Below are positions 34,056 through 42,172 of a DNA stretch of 64,000 nt, one piece after another. A program made the position numbers and the translations under genes. The stretch lies in the NCBI RefSeq assembly GCF_021650935.1, contig NZ_CP091244.1, positions 1-64,000 of the forward strand, in the 5' to 3' direction. Position 1 is the stretch's first letter; each line of letters opens with the position of its first letter. The notes below the pieces were generated by a model, which was not told the DNA's origin, did not search any database, and worked only from the letters and a program-made list of their open reading frames with translations. The stretch is from Thiothrix winogradskyi (GTDB lineage: Bacteria > Pseudomonadota > Gammaproteobacteria > Thiotrichales > Thiotrichaceae).

Positions 34056-35833
34056 ATGTGCGGCATCTGCGGTGAACTACGCCTCGACGGGCAACTCCCC
34101 GAACTGAAATACCTCAACAGCATGATGGCGAAGCTGGAAAAGCGCGGCCCCGACCACGCAGGCAGCTTTTCCGACGGTGGCTTGATGTTTGGGCATCGCC
34201 GCCTTGCCATCATCGACCTGTCGTACAAATCCAGCCAGCCGATGGTCGACATCGAATCCGGCTTGGCACTGGTGTTCAACGGCACGATCTACAACCACCC
34301 CGAATTGCGGGCGGAATTGAAGGCTCGCGGGCATCATTTCTTCTCGGAAGGCGATACCGAAGTCATCCTCAAAGCCTACGCCGAATGGGGCGAAGACGCG
34401 CCCAAGCATTTGCTGGGGATGTTCGCCTTCGCCATTTGGGATATGCGCAAGAAAACGCTGTTCGTGGCGCGTGACCGCATGGGCATCAAGCCGCTGTACT
34501 ACGCTGCTGACGGTAAAAGTTTCCGCTTTGCCTCCAACACGCAAGCCCTGCTGACCACGCCGGGGATTGATACCAGCCTCGACCCGCTGGCGATCCACAA
34601 CCTGTTTTCGCTGCACGCCGTTGTGCCAGCACCGCGCACCGTATTGAACGGCATCCGCAAGCTGCAACCCGCGCACAGCCTCACCATCCACGCCGACGGG
34701 CGGCAAGAGCTGAAACGTTACTGGAATCTGGTGGCACGTCGCCCTGCCGAAGCGCGTTCCGAACAGGAGTGGATCGACGCCGTACACGAATCGCTGAAAA
34801 CCGCCGTGCGCCGCCGCAATAATATCGCCGACGTACCTGTGGGCGTACTGCTGTCCGGCGGCTTGGATTCAAGCTTGTTGGTCGGTTTACTGTCTGAAAT
34901 CGGTATCCAAGACATCCGCACCTTCACCATCGGTTTCGACGATCAGCCGGAAGAAAAAGGCAGCGAATACGAATATTCCGACGCGGTGGTGGAACGCTTC
35001 CAGCCCAAGCACCACAAATTCCACATCCCCAACGAACAAACGCTGTCACGCCTGCCAGAAGCGGTGGCAAACATGGCAGAACCGATGTTTGGGCAAGATG
35101 CGATTGGCTTTTACCTGCTCTCCGAACAGGTGTCGAAGCACGTGAAAGTGGTGCAATCAGGGCAAGGCGCGGATGAAGTCTTCGGCGGCTATTTCTGGTA
35201 TCCGCAAGCCCACGCCGACAAAAACCCCGACATGCTGCAACGCCTCGCGCCGTATTATTTCGACCGCGACCACCGCGAGATGGCGGAAATGCTGCAAACC
35301 CCGTTCCAAACCCGCGATTACACGGGCGAATTAGTGCGCGAATTGCTGGAATCGGCAGATGCAGAAGAAACACTGGATGCGGTGTTACGCGCTGACGTGA
35401 CGACTTTCATCGTCGATGATCCGGTCAAGCGCGCGTGGATAATATGACGATGGCATGGGGGCTGGAAGCGCGTGTGCCGTTCCTCGATCACGAGTTGGTG
35501 GAACTGGCGGCGCAAATGCCGACTGAATTGAAGTTGCGCGATGGCGGTAAGTATGTGCTGAAACAGATTGCGCGTGGGCTAGTGCCGGATAGCGTGATTG
35601 ACCGCCCCAAGGGGTATTTCCCCGTGCCTGCCCTCAAATTTGTGCGCGGCGAGTTTCTGGAAATGATGCGCGATTTACTGGATTCGCAAGCGTGTCGGGA
35701 ACGGGGTTTGTATCAGCGTAGTTATATTGACAAGGTGATTGCTCAACCTGAAGCGCATTTGACGCGGATTCAGGGCAGTAAGCTGTGGCACATGGCGGCA
35801 TTGGAGATGTGGTTGCAGAGTTTGTATGACTAA
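34056..35833 (+). pseudogene. N-acetylglutaminylglutamine amidotransferase, broken by a 2-bp insertion
   Basis: Glutamine-hydrolysing asparagine-synthase-like enzyme of the NAGGN osmolyte trio. Frame one (34056-35447) covers the N-terminal nucleophile Cys (MCGICGELRLDG), RGPDHAG, FNGTIYNHPELR and the ATP-binding SGGLDSSLLVG, ending ...DDPVKRAWII. Frame two (35435-35833) carries DNMTMAWGLEARVPFLDHEL and the C-terminus. The run CGCGCG at 35430-35435 has one CG too many: removing one restores DDPVKRVDNMTMAWGLEARV and a full-length protein of about 592 residues. Either a true null mutation or a sequencing error in the GC run. The acetyltransferase/ligase partner genes (ngg, GNAT) are not next to it. 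Confidence 0.85.
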
Positions 35834-36066
35834 TTCTCAGAAGGAATAAAATTACTGATAAGTTGTAAAACCGTCCCAATGATCACTATATATACACCAA
35901 ATTTCATAAATCTATTCTTCTTACTAGTGGATTCTTGAAGTTCTGTTGAGTCATCGGTTATAGGTGCAGCAACGATTTCTGACTCGTTAATTGGAGAGTT
36001 AATGTAGATCACGTACACTCCAATAATCGTCAGAATCAGCCCAATTGAATTCAAAAATGTTTTCAC
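35830..36066 (-). CDS. Small membrane protein, two helices
   Basis: A 78-residue protein with two hydrophobic segments (NSIGLILTIIGVYVIYIN and FGVYIVIIGTVLQLISNF) separated by a charged loop. Convergent with the amidotransferase, whose stop it overlaps by 4 bp. Not assigned to a family. A/T-rich, so possibly acquired. Confidence 0.55.
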   Translation of the reverse strand: MKTFLNSIGLILTIIGVYVIYINSPINESEIVAAPITDDSTELQESTSKKNRFMKFGVYIVIIGTVLQLISNFIPSEN

Positions 36067-36147
36067 AAATTGCGTCCTTTGTAATGAAATTGTCGTGCAT
36101 GGTATCAGGGAGAAACTCGGTGCCGCCCCTAACTGTTTTATTAAACA

Positions 36148-36246
36148 CTACCACAATACATCAGCAGTCTGGTAAAGGTGTTGAAGCAGATTCAATCTGC
36201 CAATTTTTGCCAAACCAATCAGCGGGCTAGCATCAGCAATGATCAC
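36148..36246 (-). pseudogene. Truncated DUF3368/PIN-type toxin
   Basis: Overlaps the 3' end of the UPF0175 antitoxin gene and opens, from a GTG at 36246, a frame reading VIIADASPLIGLAKIGRLNLLQ, the characteristic N-terminus of DUF3368 PIN-like toxins partnered with UPF0175 antitoxins. The frame stops after about 32 residues (HLYQTADVLW) instead of about 150, so the toxin is lost. The later PIN acidic residues are missing. Confidence 0.65.
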
Positions 36247-36583
36247 AGGCAGCAAGCGCATCCTCCAGTTCGCGTTCGAGTTCTTCGGGCGGATAGTCCA
36301 CCGCATCAATGCCGCTTGCACCAAGCAATTCGATAAAGGATGACAAATCCATATCCGCAAACTTAGCAGCTTGTGCCAACGTCAACTGATGGGATTGCAC
36401 CATGTGTAAAGCGATAACGCGGTGAATGCCATGTTGTAATAAATGAGCATCAAACGGGATTGCTAAAATAGAGGGTTTGCCGTGCTTGGTAATGATGCTG
36501 ATATTACCATCGTGGGCATGTTGCAATAACTCCCCAGAACGGTTGCGCAAATCGCGGGCGGTGTAGACTTCGACAGCTTGCAT
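36233..36583 (-). CDS. Phd-UPF0175 hybrid antitoxin
   Basis: A 116-residue protein. The N-terminal half resembles Phd/YefM antitoxins (VYTARDLRNRSGELLQHAHDG, ITKHGKPSILAIPFD); the C-terminal half is UPF0175 (HLLQHGIHRVIALHMVQSHQLTLAQAAKFADMDLSSFIELL, split here as HRVIALHMVQSHQ and LSSFIELLGASG). Such hybrids partner with DUF3368 toxins. GGAG lies 8 bp before the ATG at 36583; an earlier start is less likely. The toxin downstream is truncated, leaving an orphan antitoxin. Confidence 0.75.
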   Translation of the reverse strand: MQAVEVYTARDLRNRSGELLQHAHDGNISIITKHGKPSILAIPFDAHLLQHGIHRVIALHMVQSHQLTLAQAAKFADMDLSSFIELLGASGIDAVDYPPEELERELEDALAACDHC

Positions 36584-36639
36584 ATAACGACTCCTGCCTG
36601 ATTGTATGCACATAGTGCAGCACTTTTTGGTTAAGCCAT

Positions 36640-36701
36640 GACAATTCCGCAGTACGTTGAGAAATCGTCAAGACTATTCCGCAATACACTGCGGAATCGT
36701 C
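36640..36701 (-). repeat. Two 30-bp direct repeats with internal palindrome upstream of the antitoxin
   Basis: 36640-36669 and 36672-36701 agree at 24 of 30 positions and share the frame GAC-ATTCCGCA...CGTC. The second copy is an imperfect palindrome, ATTCCGCA-ATACAC-TGCGGAAT. They lie 57-118 bp upstream of the antitoxin start, so they may be its operator, or a small repeat inherited with the module. Confidence 0.6.
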
Positions 36702-36713
36702 GCTTTCGATGCC

Positions 36714-37520
36714 TTACACCCCACTGAAAAACACTTCCACGCTATTCTTCCACACCTGCGGCAACAGCGTTTCCAACGGCACATCCTTCACCAGCGCCAC
36801 ATGCTCCGCAATAAACGGCAAGTATTTCGGCTCGTTCTTATGCCCACGGTAGGGAATTGGGGTCAAATACGGCGCATCGGTTTCCAACAAAATCTGTTCG
36901 ACGGGCGTAAGCGCAATAATCTCACGCACATTTTCCGCCGCTTTAAACGTGCTGATACCATTGAAGCCCAGACAGAAACCTTCGCCAAGGCAATATTCCG
37001 CCAACGCTTGCCCCGATGTGAAACTGTGAATCACCCCACGCTTCGGCATTTGCCCGACGAAGTTGCGCAAAATCGCTTCCATGTCCGCATCCGACTCGCG
37101 GGTATGCACCACTATCGGCAACGCCAGATCAATCGCCATCTGTAACTGCCGCTCAAACGCTTCACACTGTTTGGCACGATCCGAATAGTCGTAATGGTAA
37201 TCCAGACCAATTTCGCCAATCGCCAGTATTTTCGCGTGCACGGCATTGGCGCGAATTTGCGCATCCACCGCATCGCTGTAATCGTTGGCATCGTGGGGGT
37301 GAATGCCTTGCGTCCCCCACACTTGCGGGTAGTGCTGCGCCAACGCCATCACTTTTTCCAGATTATCGGGGGAAACCGCAATGGTGATAATACGTTCGAC
37401 ATTCACCTCGCGGGCGGATTGCAAGGCTGTTTCCAGCGCGTCACCTTCCAGATAATCCAGATGGCAATGGGTTTCGATAATGGGGTGGTCAAAGATGGGG
37501 ATGGCGCGTTTTTTCGACAT
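36714..37520 (-). CDS. tatD: TatD family DNase/hydrolase
   Basis: A 268-residue metal-dependent hydrolase of the TatD type. Metal ligands: ETHCHLDYL near the N-terminus, GEIGLDYHYD (Glu) and HTRESDADM, then GFNGISTFK and the final ETDAPYLTPIPYRG. TatD proteins are 3'-5' DNases with repair roles. The stop of the upstream gdhA gene touches the start by 1 bp (ATG overlap), so the two are probably cotranscribed. Confidence 0.93.
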   Translation of the reverse strand: MSKKRAIPIFDHPIIETHCHLDYLEGDALETALQSAREVNVERIITIAVSPDNLEKVMALAQHYPQVWGTQGIHPHDANDYSDAVDAQIRANAVHAKILAIGEIGLDYHYDYSDRAKQCEAFERQLQMAIDLALPIVVHTRESDADMEAILRNFVGQMPKRGVIHSFTSGQALAEYCLGEGFCLGFNGISTFKAAENVREIIALTPVEQILLETDAPYLTPIPYRGHKNEPKYLPFIAEHVALVKDVPLETLLPQVWKNSVEVFFSGV

Positions 37521-38857
37521 TAAATAACCCCTTGCGCCAACATCGCATCGGCTACTTTCACAAAACCGGCAATATTTGCCCCTGCCACGTAATTACCCGC
37601 TTGCCCGTAAGACGCTGCCGTATCCACGCATTGCTGGTGAATATTGACCATAATCGAATGCAATTTGGCATCCACTTCACCGCGTGTCCAACTCATGCGC
37701 AGCGCATTCTGGCTCATCTCCAACCCCGATGTTGCCACCCCGCCTGCATTCGCCGCCTTACTCGGTGCAAACAAAATCCGCGCCGCTTGGAAACGCTCTA
37801 TCGCCTCCAAAGTGCTCGGCATATTCGCGCCTTCGCACACCAGTGTGCAACCATTTGCCAATAAGGTGGCGGCATCATCGGCGGTAATTTCATTCTGGGT
37901 TGCGCACGGGAACGCGCAATCACACGGCAACTCCCACGGGTTCTTACCGGGTAAATACTCAGCGGAAAACTGCTCAGCGTATTCGCTAATACGCCCGCGC
38001 CGCACATTCTTGAGTTCCATTACCCACGCCAACTTCTCCGCATCAATGCCTGCGGGGTCGTAAATGGTGCCGCCAGAATCCGACAAGCTAATGACTTTTG
38101 CCCCTTTTTCATTCAATTTTTCCACCGTGTATTGCGACACATTGCCGGAACCGGAAACGGTACACACCTTGCCTTCCAATGTCGTATGCCGGGTATGCAG
38201 CATAGCTTCTGCGAAGTACACCGCCCCGTAACCCGTGGCTTCCGGGCGAATCAGCGAGCCACCCCAGCCGATCCCTTTGCCCGTCAACACCCCAGTGAAC
38301 TCATTGCGAATCCGGCGGTATTGCCCAAACATAAAACCAACTTCACGCGCCCCCACACCAATATCACCGGCAGGCACATCCGTTTCCGCGCCAATGTGCC
38401 GCTGCAATTCGGTCATGAACGACTGGCAAAAACGCATCACTTCCGCATCCGATTTGCCTTTGGGGTCAAAATCAGCACCGCCCTTGCCTCCACCCATCGG
38501 CAAAGTGGTCAGCGCATTTTTGAACACTTGTTCAAAGCCCAAAAACTTCAAAATACTGACATTCACGCTAGGGTGAAAGCGCAAGCCGCCTTTGTAAGGG
38601 CCAATCGCGCTATTGAATTGAATGCGAAACCCGCGATTCACCTGCACCTGCCCCGCATCATCCACCCAAGGCACACGGAAAATGACTTGGCGTTCCGGCT
38701 CGACCATGCGTTGCAAAATTCCCGCATCGCGTAAATCCGGGCGCTTAGCCAACACTGGCTCCAGCGAGGTCAGCACTTCATGCACCGCTTGGTGAAATTC
38801 CGGCTCGTGTGGATTACGGCGTTTTACAGTATCGATCACATCGTGAATCAGTATCAT
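37520..38857 (-). CDS. gdhA: NADP-specific glutamate dehydrogenase
   Basis: About 445 residues, hexameric bacterial glutamate dehydrogenase. Motifs: GPYKGGLRFHPSVN, LPMGGGKGGADFDPKG (catalytic Lys), ETDVPAGDIGVGAREVGFM, GVLTGKGIGWGGS, and the Rossmann VSGSGNVSQY. Start chosen at 38857 because GGAGAG lies 8 bp upstream; the ATG at 38863 has only 2 bp spacing. It assimilates ammonia into glutamate. Followed at once by tatD. Confidence 0.95.
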   Translation of the reverse strand: MILIHDVIDTVKRRNPHEPEFHQAVHEVLTSLEPVLAKRPDLRDAGILQRMVEPERQVIFRVPWVDDAGQVQVNRGFRIQFNSAIGPYKGGLRFHPSVNVSILKFLGFEQVFKNALTTLPMGGGKGGADFDPKGKSDAEVMRFCQSFMTELQRHIGAETDVPAGDIGVGAREVGFMFGQYRRIRNEFTGVLTGKGIGWGGSLIRPEATGYGAVYFAEAMLHTRHTTLEGKVCTVSGSGNVSQYTVEKLNEKGAKVISLSDSGGTIYDPAGIDAEKLAWVMELKNVRRGRISEYAEQFSAEYLPGKNPWELPCDCAFPCATQNEITADDAATLLANGCTLVCEGANMPSTLEAIERFQAARILFAPSKAANAGGVATSGLEMSQNALRMSWTRGEVDAKLHSIMVNIHQQCVDTAASYGQAGNYVAGANIAGFVKVADAMLAQGVI

Positions 38858-38873
38858 GGGCATAGCTCTCCGC

Positions 38874-39710
38874 TCAGTTAAGGTGTTTACGCATCATCCG
38901 CACGGCAAAATCCACCGTCAAATCCAATGACGCTAAGTGATGGCAATCGGCTTGTTTTGCGGCACTTGCTGACCAGTAATACGGGGTCATGTGCAACAAT
39001 GCTGCTATGTTTGCCTGATCCGACAAGGTAATAGGGTAACTGACTGCCAACGGCGGGCATTCTCGCATATTTTCCAGCGGCGGCAATACTTCCACCGTAT
39101 GCGGTTGCGGCGTGTCGTAAATCAACTGGCGCAGCTCGAACAAATGCTGGGCGGCGGGGTATGCCCACAAATACAACCCGCCCGGTTTCAATACGCGCAC
39201 AATCTCGGCTTCAGAGGCAGGCGCAAACACGCGCACCAACACATCCACCGACGCATCCGGCAACGGCACAGCAAAGCTGGAAGCCACCGCGAATGACAAT
39301 GCGGGGTATTGTTTCGCCGCCAGCCGCATTGCCGCCCGCGAAATATCCGTGCCATAACCTTGCACATTAGCACCGAGGGATTGCACCAATTGGTTGAGGT
39401 AATAGCCTTCGCCACAACCGGCATCCAACAAGGTCAACGCCTGCTCAGTGTCAGGGAAATGCTCACGAATCGCCGCCCCCAATGCCATTGCTAACGGCGC
39501 GTAAAATCCCTGTTGCAAGAAATAGCGACGGCTATCCAACATCGCTTTATTATCACCGGGATCAGCCGAATGCTTGCGGTTAACCAACAGCAGGTTCACG
39601 TAACCTTCTTTCGCACGGTCGAAACTGTGGCGGTTGGCACAGACAAGACTGCGCTCAACCAAAGTCAGCGATTCATTACATAACGGACAACGCCAAAACA
39701 CGGGATTCAT
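38874..39710 (-). CDS. rlmA: 23S rRNA (guanine) methyltransferase RlmA-type
   Basis: A 279-residue protein: N-terminal zinc finger (CPLCNESLTLVERSLVCANRH, quoted as CPLC and CANRHSFD), then a class I SAM methyltransferase domain with GEGYYLNQL and YGTDISRAAMR. RlmA methylates G745 of 23S rRNA in Gram-negative bacteria. The ATG at 39710 has AAGGTG upstream; a GTG at 39728 lacks a site. Normal length. Confidence 0.92.
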   Translation of the reverse strand: MNPVFWRCPLCNESLTLVERSLVCANRHSFDRAKEGYVNLLLVNRKHSADPGDNKAMLDSRRYFLQQGFYAPLAMALGAAIREHFPDTEQALTLLDAGCGEGYYLNQLVQSLGANVQGYGTDISRAAMRLAAKQYPALSFAVASSFAVPLPDASVDVLVRVFAPASEAEIVRVLKPGGLYLWAYPAAQHLFELRQLIYDTPQPHTVEVLPPLENMRECPPLAVSYPITLSDQANIAALLHMTPYYWSASAAKQADCHHLASLDLTVDFAVRMMRKHLN

Positions 39711-39790
39711 GCGGTATATCACCTTCACAATGGAACTGTTGGACTAGAATATGATCATAAGCGAGATAAAATGCAAACAAGGGAGTCGCC

Positions 39791-41770
39791 ATGAAAACGT
39801 CAACATTCGCCCGCTTTTTACCCGTACTGTGTGTACCTTGGTTGGTTTCCTGCGCCTCGTTAGACGCACCGGTTGATAATGAAACCGGCGGATTGAAAAA
39901 AACCAGCGCGGCGGAATTACGCGATTACCTGCTGAAATCGTACCAGCAGCCGCAATATTCCCCAGCAATGGGCGCACCAGTCGCGATGGCAGCGCCTGCA
40001 CCGGCTGCCGCATCCGGTGCTGCCAGAACGCCTGCTTTTTCCACCACCAATCTGCAAGAACGCGGGGTCGATGAAGCTGATCTCATTAAAACCGACGGTC
40101 GCCATGTCTACGCGATCGGCGCACCCAACAACCAGAATTACCAAGACAACACCCTGCGGATTATGCAGATCAACGACGGCGGCAAAAACCTACAAGAAGT
40201 CAAACGCCTGACCCTGCCCGAAGGCAGCAGCCTGCAAAATCTTTACCTCGCCGGTAAACAACGCCGCTTGGTGACGCTGGGCAATGCGTATCAAGCCATG
40301 CCTGTTCCCATGCCAATGCCCGCCGGAACAGCGCGTATGATGCCACCACCTTACATGATGCCGCGTCCGCAACAAACCGAATTGAACTACATCGACGTGC
40401 GCCAGCCTGAAAAAGCCGCGTCCACCCTAAAAGTGCAATTGGATGGCAATCTCAACGCCAGTCGCCGCGTCGATGATACGCTGTATTTGGTGCTGCAAAG
40501 TTACCCACACATCAACATGAATAGCGGGCTGGATAAACTCACCGCACAAGACTTTCTGCCTACCTATCGCACCGCTGATGGTAAAACAGGCGCATTGGTC
40601 ACGGCGGATGATTGCTACGTCAACCGTCCACCCAAGACGGCTGATGCGGATTCCGGCTATTACAGCAACAATATTATCAGCGTGGTCGCAATCGACTTGA
40701 ACGCCACCGATTTCCGCTTCAAGAGCCGTTGCTACGTGGGCAATACCGAAACCTTGTACGCTTCACCGCAAGCGCTCTACCTCGCCACCACCGATTACCA
40801 ATACAACCAAGCACAAGGCGCTCGCAGCAATACCGGCATTCACAAGTTTGCTTTCACCGGCACTGACATTGCTTACCGTGGTAGCGGCTCCGTGCCGGGG
40901 CATTTGAGCGGGCAGGAAGCCTCATTCCGTTTCAGCGAACAGGATGGTTATCTGCGCGTCATTACCCAAAATGACCAATTCAGTGACCCATCAATGGCAA
41001 TTACCGCCCCTTACGGCAAATCCCCCGGTATCCTCAGCATCCTCAAAGAAGGCGGCACAGACGGTTTGCAACTGGTATCACAATTGCCCAACCGCAAACG
41101 CCCGCAACACATTGGCAAACCCGAAGAACAGCTTTACGCCTCCCGCTTTGTCGGTGATCAGGCGTATTTAATCACCTTCCGCAGCACTGACCCGCTGTAT
41201 GTGCTGGATTTGACCAACCCACAAGATCCGTACATCGCGGGTGAGTTGGAAATTCCCGGCTTCTCTGACTACCTGCACCCCGTCGGCAAACACTTGCTGC
41301 TGGGCATTGGTAAAGATGCGCTGCCCGACCCACAGGGTGAGTTCCGGGGCGCATGGTATCAAGGCATGAAACTTTCCCTGTTCGACACCAGCAAACCGGG
41401 TGAGATGAAGGAAGTCGATAAGCTGATTCTCGGCAAACGCGGCACCGATTCCGCCGCGCTGCACGATCACCATGCGGTGACTACATTGCCGGTGGGGACG
41501 GATTTGCGGGTGGCGTTGCCGATCAAGTTGCACGATACCCCGCAAGCAGGAATGCAGGGGCAACCGTCTGATTATTACGGTCACACCCAAACCGGGCTAT
41601 ACCGTTTTGAAGTGGACAAAGCTGCCAAGAAGATCCGTCAGTTGCCCCCGCTGATTACTGAGCGCGGGCGTGAAGAATATTGGAGCTACCCGCAGAATGA
41701 CCGCAGCGTGATGATTGGCGATTACGTGCATTATTTCCACAATGGGAATTTCTGGTCACAACGTTGGTAA
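39791..41770 (+). CDS. Secreted beta-propeller domain lipoprotein
   Basis: A 659-residue protein beginning with a lipoprotein signal peptide (FLPVLCVPWLVSCAS, lipobox LVSC) and containing the beta-propeller domain known from DUF/PF09826 proteins: repeats such as IKTDGRHVYAIG, ADGKTGALVTADDCYV, LDLTNPQDPYIAGELEIPG and FDTSKPGEMKEVDK. Related proteins are surface-exposed and often calcium-dependent; no function is proven for this one. It stands alone, followed by repeat copy C and the riboswitch. Confidence 0.85.
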   Translation: MKTSTFARFLPVLCVPWLVSCASLDAPVDNETGGLKKTSAAELRDYLLKSYQQPQYSPAMGAPVAMAAPAPAAASGAARTPAFSTTNLQERGVDEADLIKTDGRHVYAIGAPNNQNYQDNTLRIMQINDGGKNLQEVKRLTLPEGSSLQNLYLAGKQRRLVTLGNAYQAMPVPMPMPAGTARMMPPPYMMPRPQQTELNYIDVRQPEKAASTLKVQLDGNLNASRRVDDTLYLVLQSYPHINMNSGLDKLTAQDFLPTYRTADGKTGALVTADDCYVNRPPKTADADSGYYSNNIISVVAIDLNATDFRFKSRCYVGNTETLYASPQALYLATTDYQYNQAQGARSNTGIHKFAFTGTDIAYRGSGSVPGHLSGQEASFRFSEQDGYLRVITQNDQFSDPSMAITAPYGKSPGILSILKEGGTDGLQLVSQLPNRKRPQHIGKPEEQLYASRFVGDQAYLITFRSTDPLYVLDLTNPQDPYIAGELEIPGFSDYLHPVGKHLLLGIGKDALPDPQGEFRGAWYQGMKLSLFDTSKPGEMKEVDKLILGKRGTDSAALHDHHAVTTLPVGTDLRVALPIKLHDTPQAGMQGQPSDYYGHTQTGLYRFEVDKAAKKIRQLPPLITERGREEYWSYPQNDRSVMIGDYVHYFHNGNFWSQRW

Positions 41771-41873
41771 GAAACCCCTCCCCAGCCCTCCCCTTATCAG
41801 GGAAGGGAGCAAGAAAGAAGCCGCACCGTCTTGTTCCTCCCCTGATAAGGGGAGGTTAGGAGGGGTTTCTTCA
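41771..41873. repeat. C/G-rich palindromic repeat, inverted pair (copy C)
   Basis: The left half reads AACCCCTCCCCAGCCCTCCC...GGGAAGGGAGCAAGA and the right half is its reverse complement ending in AGGAGGGGTTTCTT. The two copies could form a long stem between the beta-propeller gene and the riboswitch. Confidence 0.88.
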
Positions 41874-41993
41874 TTACAGCACGATGTCAGCAAGCTCCGC
41901 CACACGCCGCCGTGGCAATGCCCCCGCACGAATAACAAAATAACGACGCATGATTTGACTCTGCCGACATAATCCCGTAGTTTGCCGCGCTGT
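41874..41993. other. Spacer before the riboswitch
   Basis: 120 bp with no gene. The promoter of the btuB transcript should lie here; the A/T-rich stretch 41930-41960 is a candidate -10 area but no clear -35 was found. Confidence 0.35.
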
Positions 41994-42130
41994 TCAGGTG
42001 CTTTGTCGTTGACACAAAGTTAAACGGGAAGTGGGTGCAAGCCCCACACTGCCCTCGCAACGGTAAGCAGGTTAAACCTGATAAGTCCGATACCGGCCTG
42101 ACAAGGCGCGACCCTACCCGGTCGTTTCAT
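41994..42130 (+). promoter_or_regulatory. Cobalamin riboswitch
   Basis: The segment has the consensus order of the B12 aptamer: CAGGTGC near the 5' end, TTAAACGGGAA, GTGGGTGCAAGCCCCAC, ACTGCCCTCGCAACGGTAA and then GATAAGTCCGATACCGGC. The P1 to P6 layout and the CGCAACGGT core are clear. The next gene is btuB; the ATG lies 43 bp after the aptamer, and the following GCGCGATGGGCGCA hairpin may hide the ribosome binding site. Represses at high cobalamin. Confidence 0.93.
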
Positions 42131-42172
42131 ACACGTGCGCGATGGGCGCATCGTTACGGAAATCCATACCCC

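Noticed and set aside
35830..36066. Possible antisense RNA to the amidotransferase
   Set aside because: The frame encodes a clean two-helix protein and only 4 bp overlap, so a small protein gene is more likely.
36614..36713. CRISPR-like direct repeats
   Set aside because: Only two copies, 30 bp, directly adjacent (2-bp gap) with no spacers; better explained as an operator or small repeat.
42035..42172. Long N-terminal extension of btuB
   Set aside because: It runs through the cobalamin riboswitch and lacks signal-peptide character; the ATG at 42173 starts a clear signal peptide.
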